Shown piece after piece: positions 9,548 through 22,100 of a stretch of DNA of 64,000 nucleotides. The DNA comes from Helichrysum umbraculigerum (taxonomy: Eukaryota; Streptophyta; Magnoliopsida; Asterales; Asteraceae), in the NCBI GenBank assembly GCA_949592205.1, contig CATIUR010000001.1, positions 14,585,501 to 14,649,500 of the forward strand, in the 5' to 3' direction. A program made the translations under genes and the position numbers. Each line of letters begins with the position of its first letter. Positions within the stretch are counted from its first letter, which is position 1. Under the pieces are notes generated by a model, which was not told the DNA's origin, searched no databases, and saw nothing but the letters and a program-made list of their open reading frames with translations.

Positions 9548-11958
9548 ATTTGGATTTTCGTGCTCTGTCCCTAAAGGAAGGTAAATGATCTTAGAAATTA
9601 AATTATCACTTATTATCGATAAATTTTGAATTTTGTTTTACGTTTATTAATGATTAATTTATTATAGTATATATAGTCTATCAAATACCTTTTGTCAAAA
9701 TTTCATTCACAAGACTCAAAAAAACGCTACACTTACATAATTAGTATACAAAATAGTTTACAAATTAATTATGTGATAGCAATTAATTAGGTGATAGCAA
9801 TTAATTAACTTTTCTTTTCTCTTTAAAGTTTATACCGTTTCTTCTTTGCAGTTTAATCATGATTTATGGTGGTTTACATTGATTTTTTACATTTAAATTG
9901 TCAACATTACTAAACTTTTGTGCTGTTGACCGATAGTAAACAAAGAAAGAATTATATTTTACATATTCAAATCTTCAAATAAACTTGTAAAAAATCGCTA
10001 TCGTATGGTGCGGTAATCAATGATCAGCTCAAGTTTGCTCGTGCCGCCACAAACCAATATTGTAACCCGCTACATACAATAGAGATTTTTTACAAGTTCA
10101 TCGCATACAATAGAGGTTTTGAAAGTTTGTTACATACAATAGCATTTTTTACAAGTTTATTACATACAATAGAGGTTTTGAAAGTTTGTTACATACAATA
10201 GTAAAAAAAACAAAGTTAGATACATAACCAAATAATTAACCCTTGTTTTTATAAATCACATTCAACCTTTTCAAGCTACAGCTAGTGGCCTAGAGTTGTG
10301 GCTTATACCAAATACGTACGTATACGCTAAAGTTAAGTGTCCATTTGGTTAAATTTAAGAATATAGAATTTTAAAAGAAGTTTCGTTGTCTGCATATTAA
10401 GTGGACCACAAAAGGTTAACATCGAATTACATATTATGTTAATCTATTGCGTTATGGTCAGATTAGATGTACTATCAGAAAGCTTATAACAACGGCGTTC
10501 ATTTAATTAATAATATTGAATTGGTTGAAAGCTAGATATTCCGTGAAAAGTGAAAACAAATACAAGTTGCATGGAGAGCAAAATAGCATAAGCAATTGAT
10601 GGAAACAAGGTTTATTATGCCCACGCTTCGCGATGGGAACATATAATTTGGTTCATTTCTTTGTTTATTCGTTAACTGTTTCAATGAGTTCATCTTTTTA
10701 GTGAGGTTACGATCATTTATAAATGATTTGTTGTTGAAATAAAGAACTGAAAAATGCTAAAGAAAGAGAAAACAAAGTGAACAGAAATTGCTGATATTTT
10801 TGAGGAAAAAAATTTATCTCATAAAGTAGACTTTTAATCACGGTTGTCTATTTACATTGTGAAATATATATTTTTTATATTTTGACTTGTACAATTTAAA
10901 TTTTCATTTAGTGATATATAACTAAATCTACTTCATAATCATATCATTTACCTTTTGGAATAATCATAACATTTAAATATCATAAAAATCAAGATTAATA
11001 TGTAAAAGTATAATTTATTATACATAATTTTTTCGGTATGGCAATTATCTACCTTGAAAATAGATAATCTATGACTATTACCTAACGTTTTTTAGCTAGT
11101 AGAACATAGTTCAGAAAAGATAAAATATATTAAAGTGATCATAGATAGAAGGTTTAAAGGAAAAATTTACTAACATTCACCATGTCTTGAACTTGGATCA
11201 AACATATAATTCATGATTGAGAACCCACCTATTTACCACTACTCTAAATTAACTTTGATGTTTATATTTCACTTAATTAGTAATTTATTAGATCACATAA
11301 GGTTAACTTTAGAATAAAACAAACAACTTACTATTCATAAGGATAGCTAATTTTTTACCCGTGCTTTGCGACGGAGTTAAAAAGTACATTCTTAAACACC
11401 AATATGAATTCATAAAAAAATTTAAGTTGACGAAGCTATGATCTCTTTATGGTTGTTTTTTTATTAGGGGGGAATATGTATGTATAGTTGAAAAAATGTA
11501 AATTAATACAAATTTGATGGAGTACTACATAAAAATATTAAGTTAAATTATCGTTTGCAATTATTTGTATAATCTTGTCGTAATAAAAGTAGTATAAAAC
11601 TTTGTTGTAAGTAAAGGGAAAAAAATGTATAAACTATTAGTAAAAAAGGGGGGAAATTAAATCTAAAATGTAAAGGGGGGAAATTGGAAATATTAAAACC
11701 TAAAGGATATAGAATGGAGAAGTGATAAAAGTACAGACGAAGAAAATGAAAAGTAGTTAAAATTTAAAGGGGAAAAGTGAATAACCACTAAAAGTTAAGG
11801 GGTGGATTTTTTAAAATTATAGGGTAAAAAATGGAAAGTACTAAAAGTTAAAGGGTAAAAATTAGATATTCATTAAGACATAAAGGGTAGTAAATTTAAA
11901 AGTGCTAAAACTTTAAGGGTAAAAAACGTAAAATATTTAATGAATAGTGCCAAGCTAC
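9548..11958. other. AT-rich intergenic sequence with decayed repeats
   Basis: No gene is seen. The phrase acatacaatagaggttttga repeats with a period near 55 bp at about 10073-10200 and resembles the inner parts of the MITEs at 13073 and 25342. Hairpin-like phrases near 10621 and 11359 recall Helitron ends but lack a CTAG terminus. From 11600 to 11940 the phrase taaagggg/aaaagtg recurs irregularly. Confidence 0.5.
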
Positions 11959-12531
11959 TGTAACATCCTGTTTCTGGGCCTGGAAATAAATTGTATTTTA
12001 ATAAGTGTGGTTAGTTTATTTGAAAATAAACAAGTAAAAGAGCCTCAGTTTTTATTGTGACAAGTAAAATATTGTTTGTTTTAAAAAGTTAAAGTTGACG
12101 GTAAAATTATGTAACACCCTCCCCCTGAGCCCACTGGGCTCACGCGGTCCACAGCTGGGCCTGAGGAGCAATGTTAATATAAACCCACTGGGCCAGGTCT
12201 GCAGCCCAATGCACCCCAACCACATCACCTATGGATTTCACCAATAGGTAGTTTGTTGAGTCTCGAACCTGAGACCCCTTTAATACTAAGTCTTACCACT
12301 TAGTATCACCAATTGAGCTGCAGCTCAATTGGTGATACTAAGTGGTAAGACTTAGTATTAAAGGGGTCTCAGGTTCGAGACTCAACAAACTACCTATTGG
12401 TGAAATCCATAGGTGATGTGGTTGGGGTGCATTGGGCTGCAGACCTGGCCCAGTGGGTTTATATTAACATTGCTCCTCAGGCCCAGCTGTGGACCGCGTG
12501 AGCCCAGTGGGCTCAGGGGGAGGGTGTTACA
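11959..12531. mobile_element. Inserted unit with TGTAACA...TGTTACA ends and 5 bp TSD
   Basis: The unit begins TGTAACATCC and ends GGTGTTACA, a perfect 7 bp terminal inverted repeat. It is flanked on both sides by GCTAC (11954-11958 and 12532-12536). The first 150 bp resemble the start of a chromovirus LTR and the rest is the perfect palindrome below. It may be a rearranged solo LTR carrying SINE-like sequence. The precise history is unclear. Confidence 0.5.
12110..12531. repeat. Perfect 422 bp palindrome of a SINE-like unit
   Basis: Bases 12110-12320 and 12321-12531 are exact reverse complements, with no spacer at the centre (GAGCTG|CAGCTC). Each 211 bp arm read outward from the centre has a tRNA-like start: an A-box-like GCTCAATTGGTGATACTAAG and a B box GGTTCGAGACTC. 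It ends GGGTGTTACA. It is therefore a head-to-head pair of a pol III-type unit. Confidence 0.85.
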
Positions 12532-12670
12532 GCTACTATTCATAAGGGTTGTTAAATTGATGATAAGGGGGAATGATGAATAATACACTTGGTTTCATTC
12601 GGCAATCACATAGTGAACTTTGTTTTATGGAATTAATTAGGGGTAATCTTTCGAAGCATTCAGTAAGACG

Positions 12671-12852
12671 CAGGGGCGGAGTTAGGATTTAGAAGTAGGG
12701 GGCAAAAAAAAATTTTAAATTATTTGTTCATGTTTTCGCGGGGCAAAACTTATGAAATATCGCAAATACCCTTAAAAAAATTTCTTTTTTACATGATTTG
12801 AGAATTCTTGGGGGGGCAGCTGCCCCCCATGCCCCCTCTACCTCCGCCCCTA
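12671..12852. mobile_element. hAT-type MITE (182 bp)
   Basis: The terminal inverted repeats are CAGGGGCGGAG and CTCCGCCCCTA, flanked by the perfect 8 bp duplication GTAAGACG (12663-12670, 12853-12860). An 8 bp TSD and this terminus type fit hAT. It has no coding capacity. Confidence 0.85.
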
Positions 12853-13072
12853 GTAAGACGTAGTCTGGTTCACTCAAATTTTACAAAAACAATTTCACAA
12901 AATGATATAGCAAGTGAAATTAACCAATCACATTAATTCATTTTTCCTCTCTCATGTTTCCCTTTCTTCATTTCATTGTTACCAGTCATTTTGTGAACAA
13001 AATTTTGTAAAAATTATGTGAACTTATCATTTCTATTTTGTGAATCTTTAGTGCAGGTTCAAATTTAATCTC

Positions 13073-13381
13073 GGGATAAGTATTTGTAAATGTGCTCAAC
13101 TTTGGTAAAAACTCTATAGTATGTATCGAACTTATAACACTTATTGTATGTATCTGACTTTCAGAAATCTCTATTGTATGTATTGAACGATATTTTTTTG
13201 ATGTGTTAAGTTATATGGATGACACGTGGTATAATTTAGGAATGATACGTCATCAAAAATAGCGTTCAATACATATAATAGAGATTTAAGAAAGTTAGAT
13301 ACATACAATAGAAGTATTATAAGTTGGATACATACTATAAACTTTTTGCTAAAGTTAAGTACATTTACAAATACTTTTCCC
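13073..13381. mobile_element. MITE with long TIRs and 9 bp TSD (Mutator type)
   Basis: This 309 bp element starts GGGATAAGTATTTG and ends CAAATACTTTTCCC. Its arms pair for about 125 bp and it is flanked by perfect 9 bp repeats TTTAATCTC (13064-13072, 13382-13390). A 9 bp TSD with long TIRs fits a non-autonomous MULE. Confidence 0.85.
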
Positions 13382-13494
13382 TTTAATCTCTATAAGTTGT
13401 GATTTTGGGATTAGACCTCAAACATGTAGTGCAGTTGGTTTCGTCATAAAGAAGTTTGCTGAGGTTGATCACGCTTACCAGTATGCATGGGGAG

Positions 13495-13858
13495 CAGGCC
13501 CGGCCCTAGGCCAATGAACAGGGCCCAGGTTTAGTTAGGGGCCCGTTTTTGGATAAAATATGATCCATATATCTGTATGCATAGACGCATAGTAGTGTAT
13601 CGACCGAATTAATTAAAATGAGCCCAAGTCCTTGCTAACTTAGTCAGTTAGTCTATCAGCACACTTATTTAAGTGGCCCAAGTCGACTTAATTAAAATGA
13701 GCCCAAGTCCTTGCTAATTTAGTCTATCATCACACATTATTTAAGTGGCCCAAGTCTTTATTAATTTATATGAGTTTTGGACATAAACTCTTACTCAAAA
13801 AAGAGGGCCCTTTTTTTTTCGTTGCACTGGGCCATCAAATTCCACGGGCCAGGCCCAT
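13495..13858. mobile_element. hAT-type non-autonomous element
   Basis: The ends are CAGGCCCGGCCCTAGG and GGGCCAGGCCCAT, flanked by TGGGGAG on both sides (8 bp with one mismatch at the outer base). The inside holds a direct duplication beginning aattaattaaaatgagccca. No transposase is present. Confidence 0.7.
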
Positions 13859-13869
13859 TGGGGAGACTA

Positions 13870-14623
13870 CATTAATTAGTGGACTATAGTGAGTCGGTCT
13901 AAACATTACGTACGTTACTTTTTACACTGCTTGTGAATTGAACCACTCCAATTAGTGTTATCAATATTCTACGAATAAAATTTCATATACAAACAAATTT
14001 TAATGTAGGTAACGTAAATCATAAACGTACAACACGGTCAAGGTCTTGTGAACTCGATCTATTCAAGTTTACATATTAGCATACTAGCAAAGTATAAACT
14101 TGACTTTAAAACTGATTTTAATTAATACACGTACTTCACTTATTATTCGCGTTCGCATAGGGAGCATCGTTTTATATTGGTGGATTAATACATGCGTAGA
14201 GTATCAAACTTTCACAAAAAATGTTCAATTTAAGGAATAATATATATTTTTTGTAACAAAATATAATTTAACTTTTAAAACTTGTCATCTAGTGGGAAAT
14301 GGAACTGATTAGCAACATTTTGTTTCATCTTTTTAAATAATTTTATAAAGTTTAGTTATCCTAAAACACAAGTTTTAAAGTTTAGTTATTCTTACACATA
14401 TTACGTAAAGTTATGGTTGATTTATGTAAATGGTAGTATATCGATAAATGTGAGGCTCAGAAAAATGAAGTGACTAGTCATTGATGACACTGGGTAACCG
14501 GTTGTGGATTAGTTTTGAATCAGTTGTAAAAATCTGATTTGACGATGAGGTAATAAATGTGGTTTAGAAGTGATTCAACTACGGTTGAAAGTGCCGTTAG
14601 TGGAGAGTCTAAGTATTAATTAA
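13870..14623. other. Intergenic sequence, part of a local duplication
   Basis: There is no gene here. The stretch around 13910-14190 resembles 32460-32660 (shared phrases such as aaacgtacaaca and tcgatctattcaa, and a matching order of motifs), which indicates an old duplication of non-repeat sequence. Confidence 0.5.
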
Positions 14624-14826
14624 CTAGTGTTAAAACCGTGCGATGCACGGCTAAAAAAATATAACATAATACGTAGATTATAAGATAAAAAGGTATAGAA
14701 TAATGTTTTGTTGATAATCAGCTTAATGGTATCCACACTTTGTATAAAGAAAGAAATATGGGTTAACTTTAACAAGCACTCTAAATTAGCTACAATAAAG
14801 TTTAACAATTACTATAAGTATTTGGA

Positions 14827-14855
14827 CGCGCGCGCGCACTCACACACACACACAT
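14827..14855. repeat. GC/AC dinucleotide microsatellite
   Basis: A short run of gcgcgcgcgc is followed by acacacacacac inside the split Helitron. Confidence 0.8.
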
Positions 14856-15270
14856 AACTCGAGGAGGTTCCCGTCTACACGTCTTATCAGTCAAATACAT
14901 AATTGTAATTGAGTTGTTTGATTGAAATAATTAGAACTAAAAAAAAGAGATGCTAAACTTGATCTTCCTATCCATCCATGAATCTTGTATTAAGATTATA
15001 AAATAGACGAAATTTAGATCAAAGGTAAGCTATCATAATTTATTAAAGATGATAAAAATATTAGAGAGCTATAGAAAGAAAGGTGAAGGTTAAGATGAAT
15101 AAAACTTAAATATTTTATTTTTCAAAAAACGATTTCAGTTCATAATCAAAGAAAAAATTTGATAACGGAATGTTACGATTTTGGGCTATAGCCAAAATTA
15201 TACTATAACTGTTATCCAATGACACATTAATTTAGATTAAGTTTGTTATAATTTAATTGTATATGTCACA

Positions 15271-17540
15271 TGTAACACCCCAGTTTTCAAGGTATTTCTT
15301 TAGTAAATAAAAATAAGTTTTTATAGCTCAGTTTTACAGTATTATTTTAGTGTACAATAAAATATACATCTTTTTAATTTTAGATCTCTAAATAATGAGA
15401 TATAATAGAAAACGCAAATTAGTTGTCCAGTTCCAGACTGTGTAGTGTAGAAATTTAAAAGAAGATAAGGACACTGTACGTGCTTATCCTCCAGTATCTT
15501 CATTTCATCCAGAACTTCAAACATAAACACAGAAAAATCGCAGGAGTTAGGAGGAAGCAAGAATCAATCTTCAAACTTAAATTCGAGCTTCAAATCATTG
15601 AAATTATCATCTTCTATTACTCACTAATCTCTGTAAGTGAATTAATCTCTTCAAGAACCCTAGAAATTGGGTTTTCATGGGTTTTAGTAACTTGGTATGA
15701 TTTAATCCGAAATTTGGGTTTGTAATTGATTAGTTAGTGTTAGTATAACATATAAATCATGATTAGAATCTTAATTTCATGCTATAGAGGATAGATTATG
15801 ATTTGAGTTCATGGGGTTTTTATGAACTTCATGAATTGGTTGAAATTAAAGAGAAAGTATTAGTAGATGTTAGAATTATTATGGAAGTAGTTAAATTCAT
15901 AATAAAGCTATGATTTTGATCATGATAAGTAAGTTAGTTAGTTTAGTTAAAGTGAAATTAGTGAATCTCAAGTGGGGGAGAAAGAAATAGATGATTAGTC
16001 ATTGAAAGTGTGAATTAGTTGTTGATTATGTGCTATGTGTATGTAATAGGTGCTAAAGAAGAATTGTCATCATTTGATCATCTTGTTTCAATTTGTGCTA
16101 CAAACCAAGGTGAGTTTATGAATTGAATTGATCATGATCATGTAATTTGTTGTGATTAGCTTATAATTATATCATGATTATGATGAAAGCTTGTGATTAG
16201 AATGGTTAATGGTTATTAGCCATATTTTGATTAGAATAGCTAACCAAGGTTAGCTTTGTTCGATTAGTGGTTAACTTATGTTAACCAAGTATTGATTAGT
16301 TATGTGCACATATGATTAGAAGTGTGAAAGTGAAGTTGCAAGAAAGGGAAGTAGTTCTTTACTTTGTTCATTATTGCTCTATGTTAATAATGCATTGTAT
16401 TGATTAGATTTCATATTCTCACTAAGCAAATTGCTTAATTAGTTTAGTTATGTTGTAGGTACAAGTGAAAGTGGAAAAGGTAAAGATATTGCAAAAGGCT
16501 AGAAGTGGAGTTGCTAGCTTGTTGTAAGTTACACAAGCTTTCTTTTTAAATTATCGTTTTGAAACCTTGAAAGATCGCCCAAACAATGTTTTGACATGTT
16601 TTGGTTTTGAAAGCAATGACTAGATAGATTATGTATAATAGTGTAAAGTTGTGTAAGACTAGTAGATAATGTTGGAAAGTGTTAAGTTATAAGTTGTAAT
16701 AGAAGTGATATGTTGATTTTGTACATATTGAAAGTTTTAACGAAAGTCAATAATACTATTAGTCAATTTGAAAGTGTGTTTAGCCATCGAGTGGGTCAAA
16801 TTATCTCTTTTGAATCAGCGGGTCATAATGGGTCCAAATGGGTCCTAATAACGCTTGTGAACAAATCTGAGTTAGATAAAGATTGAAAGTATAGTGATTA
16901 GTCTCGCAAGTTTGTTTTGATAGTAGAAATATGTGTGTACAAGCTCAGCTCCTAAGTCTCTATGATTTGAGACTTAGTATGTTAGAAAAATGTTGAAATT
17001 TAGCCGAAAATGACCCATAAGCCCATGTCCCGATAAAATGAGAAATTTGAGAAAGTGTGAAAATAGAAAGTTTCATTTTGACCATAGTAAAGTACCTGCA
17101 AAGTTTCATGTCTTAATTCTTAGTCGTTTGCAAGATATGCGTGTTCAAAGTTCGGTTTTTGGTATGAAATGGTGCAGATTCGGATTTGGTCTGCAGGTCA
17201 TGGGAATACGATCGTATTCCCATGAATACGATCGGATTCCCGGGAATACGGCGTATTCCGAGACCGTATTCCCTTAATTTGGTTCTGTTTCAAAACTGTG
17301 CAAAAAGGGTCAATGAATACGACCGTATTCCCCAGAGTACGATCGTATTCCACTGAATACGATCGTATTCCCCAGAATACGATCGTATTCCCAGTGTTTC
17401 AGAAAGATCAAAAATTTTGTTTGAGCTTATTGTTTGACGATGCTGTAGTAGATTATAATTAGAGTATGGGGACCCTTATAAGTTAGTAACAGTTATAAAA
17501 AAAAAAAAAAAATTCAAGTTCAGATATTCAGGGCGTTTCA
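15271..17540 (+). repeat. 5' LTR of the Tekay-like element
   Basis: It starts TGTAACACCCCAG and ends GGGCGTTTCA, 2270 bp. Near its 3' end are two clusters of 20 bp-spaced palindromes (17204-17390) and a TATA-like TTATAAG about 85 bp further on, followed by an A-run. Confidence 0.93.
17204..17390 (+). promoter_or_regulatory. Array of GAATACGATCGTATTC palindromes in the 5' LTR
   Basis: Palindromic units, perfect or slightly degenerate, begin at 17204, 17224 and 17244, with a half-unit near 17263. A second set begins at 17315, 17335, 17355 and 17375. The spacing is 20 bp. The array lies just upstream of the TATA-like motif at 17476. I infer an LTR enhancer bound by a dimeric factor. The same array recurs at 24463-24649 in the 3' LTR. 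Confidence 0.6.
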
Positions 17541-17543
17541 AGT

Positions 17544-17555
17544 TGGTATCAGAGC
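17544..17555 (+). other. Primer binding site
   Basis: TGGTATCAGAGC begins three bases after the 5' LTR and is complementary to the 3' end of plant initiator tRNA-Met, the usual primer of chromoviruses. Confidence 0.92.
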
Positions 17556-17903
17556 GATGGTTTAAGAGATTTAAGCAATCCACAGTAGGATTGCCTAAAC
17601 TTAAACCACTTATAAATGTGCAGTAGTTAATTACAGCTATGTTTTGCAATGTTTTGCATATGATTAGTAGATTATGATTAGAGTAAGAATGATTGCTTGG
17701 ATTCGTAATATATTTAAGAATTTTGAATAGAAACATGTATTTAGTTTAATATAACTACGTCTGGCCAACGAGGTTATATTTTGCTAAAGCATGTGGGAGA
17801 TTCAAAGTTGTTAAATATGTGAAGATAAAGGCAATCATCATGTAATAGTTGAAGTAGAGATTTTTTTTTATGTTATTAATTGTGTTCTTATATGGTTTAG
17901 TAA

Positions 17904-19136
17904 ATGGAATCCACACCAAACAAAGAAGCTGAGGGTTTAAATGTACGTTCTCCCACTCAAGAGGAGAATGTTTCAGAAAGAAGTTTAGATCCTGAGGACC
18001 GGATGCTATTAAAAGATGTCATTGGGCAAGCCCTACAAGAATTTGCTCCTAAGGTATATACCCGAATGGAGCAAATTATTAATACACGATTAGTAGAATT
18101 TGAACAGCAGCATCCTGTCTTAGTTAACCCTCAGTTAAATAGTGAAATGTTAAGTGCTCAGCAGCAAATTAACAAAGAAAAAGAACGTTTTGAATATAAA
18201 AACTTCGCAAACTGTAGTCCCCCAGAATTTCATGGTGAAAGAGACCCGATTAGTAGTCATAGGTGGGTTAGTAAGATAGAAGAAACTTTTCTACTTTGTG
18301 ACTGTCCAGAAAGGCTACGAGTGTTGTTTGCTGCCCATCAGTTGAAAGATAGTGCTCAGGATTGGTGGGGTACACAAGTTAAAACACATGGTGCTGTGGA
18401 AGTTGCAAAGTTTTCTTGGAGTATGTTTAGAGAAAAGTTTATAGCAGAATTTGCTCCAATGGCAGAAGTAGAAAGACTGAAAGGAGAGTTTTTAGCCATC
18501 AATCAAGGGAAAATGTCGGTAACTGAGTACACTAACATGTTTTATGATAAATCTCAGTTTTGTCCCGAATATACCTCGAATCCAGGGTTAATGAAGGATC
18601 ATTATTACCGACATTTAAACATTGATATTAAAGAAGCAGTTGACCCAACTATTTATGATTCTATTCCTAAGATGATGAATAAAGGGTTAACTCGAGAGAA
18701 AGAGTTGCAAGTGAAAGCTGAGGATAGAGCTAATAAGAGAAAAGCAGAACAATCTTCTTCTCAATCACAGCAATCTAAGAAATTCAGAAATTTCGGAAAG
18801 CAGCAGTCATCACAACCACAACAACAGAAGTCACAATCTCAACAATCAAACCGTCAATCTCAAGCTCCAGTTCGGGAATTTCCCAAGTGTAATAATTGTG
18901 GCAGAAAGCATCCAGGAGAATGTCAGTTAGGGAGTACAGCTTGTTACAAATGTCGTCAGCAGGGGCATATCGCTGCTAATTGCCCTAATCCATATAGAAT
19001 GTGCTTTTATTGCTATAAGGATGACCACTTACAAGCTAACTGTCCTGCTAAACTAGAAGATATGAAAAGAAATGAACAGAAGAAAGAAGCAGAAAAGAAA
19101 AGAGAAGCTGGTGGACAGAAAGCTAAAGGTCATTAA
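17904..19136 (+). CDS. Gag polyprotein of the Tekay-like element
   Basis: A 410-residue ORF ends in TAA (19134-19136). Residues about 95-265 match the retrotransposon gag fold, with phrases such as EFHGERDPISSHRW, RVLFAAHQLKDSAQDWW and FREKFIAEFAP. A Q/S-rich spacer leads to three zinc knuckles: CNNCGRKHPGEC near residue 329, CYKCRQQGHIAANC near 347 and CFYCYKDDHLQANC near 366. Gag forms the particle and binds the genomic RNA. Pol continues in the same frame, so the TAA lies at the gag-protease junction. It could be a mutation or a read-through stop; nothing here proves suppression. Confidence 0.9.
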   Translation: MESTPNKEAEGLNVRSPTQEENVSERSLDPEDRMLLKDVIGQALQEFAPKVYTRMEQIINTRLVEFEQQHPVLVNPQLNSEMLSAQQQINKEKERFEYKNFANCSPPEFHGERDPISSHRWVSKIEETFLLCDCPERLRVLFAAHQLKDSAQDWWGTQVKTHGAVEVAKFSWSMFREKFIAEFAPMAEVERLKGEFLAINQGKMSVTEYTNMFYDKSQFCPEYTSNPGLMKDHYYRHLNIDIKEAVDPTIYDSIPKMMNKGLTREKELQVKAEDRANKRKAEQSSSQSQQSKKFRNFGKQQSSQPQQQKSQSQQSNRQSQAPVREFPKCNNCGRKHPGECQLGSTACYKCRQQGHIAANCPNPYRMCFYCYKDDHLQANCPAKLEDMKRNEQKKEAEKKREAGGQKAKGH

Positions 19137-22100
19137 TTTCAAATTACAGCAGATGAGGCAAAGGAGTCACATGACGTGGTGACAGGTACCTTCATAATTA
19201 ATACTATACCTGCCCATGTTTTATTTGACTCTGGAGCCACCAAGTCTTTTGTATCATTGTCATTTTGTGAAAAGTTGAATACTCCTATTGTTAAACTAGA
19301 ACGCCCTTTAGAAGTTGAGATTGCCGATAGCAAATTAGTTATTGTTAGTGATGTTTATAGAGGGTGTACTATTGAAATAGGAGGTGAAGTATTCAAAATA
19401 GATTTGATTCCCATGCAAATGGGGGAATTTCACGTAGTTATAGGAATGGACTAGATGGGAAAGAATAAGGGTATGATTAATTGTCATGAAAAGATAGTTC
19501 TCTTGAAAGCACCTAGTGGAAGGGAGATTATTGTTTATGGCGAGCGTTCTAGTAGATCCATTCCTGTTTGTACTTTTGCTCGAGCTAAAAGATTCTTGTC
19601 GCACGGGTGTCAAGCCTTTTTGGCGCACGTGGTTGATAATTCTAAAGTTGTACCAGAACTTTCCAGTATTCCAGTTGTGAAAGAATTTCCTGAAGTGTTC
19701 CCTGATGAACTTCCAGGTATTCCACCTGATAGACAAGTGGAATTCCGAATTGATCTTATTCCTGGAGCTATTCCAATTGCTAAAACCCCTTATCGGTTAG
19801 CTCCAACTGAAATGCAAGAAATGATGAAACAATTGCAAGAACTTTTAGATAAGGGTTTCATCCGTCCTAGTAGTTCACCTTGGGGAGCCCCAGTGTTGTT
19901 TGTCAAGAAGAAAGATAGTTCCTTAAGAATGTGTATAGATTACCGGGAACTAAATAAAGTGACCATTAAGAACAGATATCCCTTGCCTCGAATAGATGAC
20001 TTATTTGATCAGTTACAGGGTGCCAGTTTCTTTTCAAAGATTGATCTTCGTTCTGGCTACCATCAGTTAAAGGTAAAGGAAGATGATATTTCAAAGACTG
20101 CTTTTCGTACTCGTTATGGTCACTTTGAGTTTACAGTTATGCCCTTCGGCTTAACTAATGCTCCAGCTGCATTCATGGACTTGATGAACAGAGTTTGTCG
20201 GCCCATGCTCGATATCTTTGTTATAGTTTTCATTGATGATATTCTTATCTATTCTAAAAGTGAAGCTGAGCATGCAGCACATCTCAGGCAAGTTCTAGAA
20301 ACACTTCGGTGTGAAAAGTTATTTGCCAAATTTTCTAAATGTGAATTTTGGTTACGAGAAGTCCAATTTCTTGGACACGTGATCAATCTTCACGGTATTC
20401 AAGTTGATCCTTCCAAGATAGCAGCAGTAATGAAGTGGGACCCTCCTACGAGTCCTACTGAAGTCAGGAGTTTTCTTGGCCTAGCTGGCTATTATCGTCG
20501 TTTTATCCAAGACTTTTCAAAGATTGCTACTCCTCTGACTCAGTTGACTAGAAAGAGTGTTCAGTGGAAGTGGGGAGAGGAGCAATCCAAAGCATTTCAG
20601 ATGTTGAAAGAAAAGCTTAGCCAAGCCCCTATTCTTGTTTTACCCGAGGGCAACGAAGATATAGTGGTGTTTTGTGATGCCTCAAAACTTGGATTAGGCT
20701 GTGTTCTTATGCAGCGTGGGAAAGTCATTGCTTATGCTTCACGCCAGTTAAAGTCACATGAGCAGAACTATCCCACTCATGATCTTGAGTTAGCAGCTGT
20801 GGTCTTCGCTCTAAAAATTTGGCGCCATTATCTTTATGGTGTTAAATTCATCATCTATACGGACCATAAAAGTCTTAAATATTTCTTTGATCAGCGTGAT
20901 TTAAACAATCGTCAGAGAAGATGGCTAGATTTAGTTAAAGATTATGACTGCGACATGCTTTACCATCCTGGCAAAGCGAATGTTGTAGCCGATGCTCTTA
21001 GCAGAAAGGTTAGTCATTCTGTTCTTTCAGTGAAATCTCTTCAAATGACTGTGCTTCCTCAGTTATTTGATTCTATTAAAGCTGCTCAGATTGAAGTTTT
21101 AGCCTCTAATGACTCAAATAACCAACGTTTAGCGGGTCAACTTTCTGAATTAGTAGATGATTCTAGAGGTTTAAAGACTCGTTATGGTAGAATTTGGATA
21201 CCAAGAACGAGTGAAGTAAAGAAAGTGTTACTAGATGAGGCGCACAAATCTAAGTATTCTATTCATCCTGGTGCTACCAAGATGTACCGTGACCTGAAAC
21301 GTGACTATTGGTGGCCAGGTATGAAGCGTGATATAATTAAACATGTTCAGAATTGCCTTACTTGTCTGCAAGTTAAAACAGAGCACCAGCAACCATACGG
21401 TAAACTTCAACCTTTAGATATACCAGTATGGAAATGGGAACACATCACCATGGATTTTGTTACTAAGTTGCCAAAGACCCCTAGGCAACATGACACTATT
21501 TGGGTGATCGTGGACCGATTGACAAAAAGTGCTATCTTTCTTCCTATTCAAGAAGCTTCTTCTTCAGAAAAGTTAGCCGATCTTTATGTTAAAGAAGTGG
21601 TTGCTAGGCATTGAGTTCCACTTTCTATAGTTTCAGATCGTGATACTCGTTTTACTTCTCGATTCTGGAATAAATTTCAAGAAGATTTAGGGACTCGATT
21701 GCATATTAGTACCGCTTTTCATCCTCAAACTGATGGTCAGAGTGAACGTACCATTCAGACTCTTGAGGATATGCTTAGAGCTTGCGCCATTGACTTTGGT
21801 GGCAGTTGGGATACTCACCTTCCATTGGTCGAGTTTTCTTATAATAACAGTTATCATTCTTCGATCAAAATGCCACCTTATGAAATGTTATATGGTAGAA
21901 AATGTCGAACTCCAATTTGTTGGGGTGAGATTGGTCAGAGAGAGCTTGGGAGTACAGATATAGTACAGTTAACTACTGAGAAGATCGATCAGATTAGAGA
22001 AAGATTAAAGATGGCACAAGATCGACAAAAGTCATATGCAGACAAGCGGAGAAGGCCTATTGAATTTCAAGTAGGCGATAAGGTGTTACTTAAAGTTTCA

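Noticed and set aside
10615..11365. Two further Helitron 3' ends near 10621 and 11359
   Set aside because: Hairpin-like phrases (cccacgcttcgcgatggg, cccgtgctttgcgacgg) are present, but the stems are imperfect and no CTRR terminus follows at the right distance.
12321..12531. A true tRNA gene in the palindrome arm
   Set aside because: A- and B-box-like motifs are present, but I could not fold an acceptor stem and anticodon arm of tRNA form. It fits a SINE-like unit instead.
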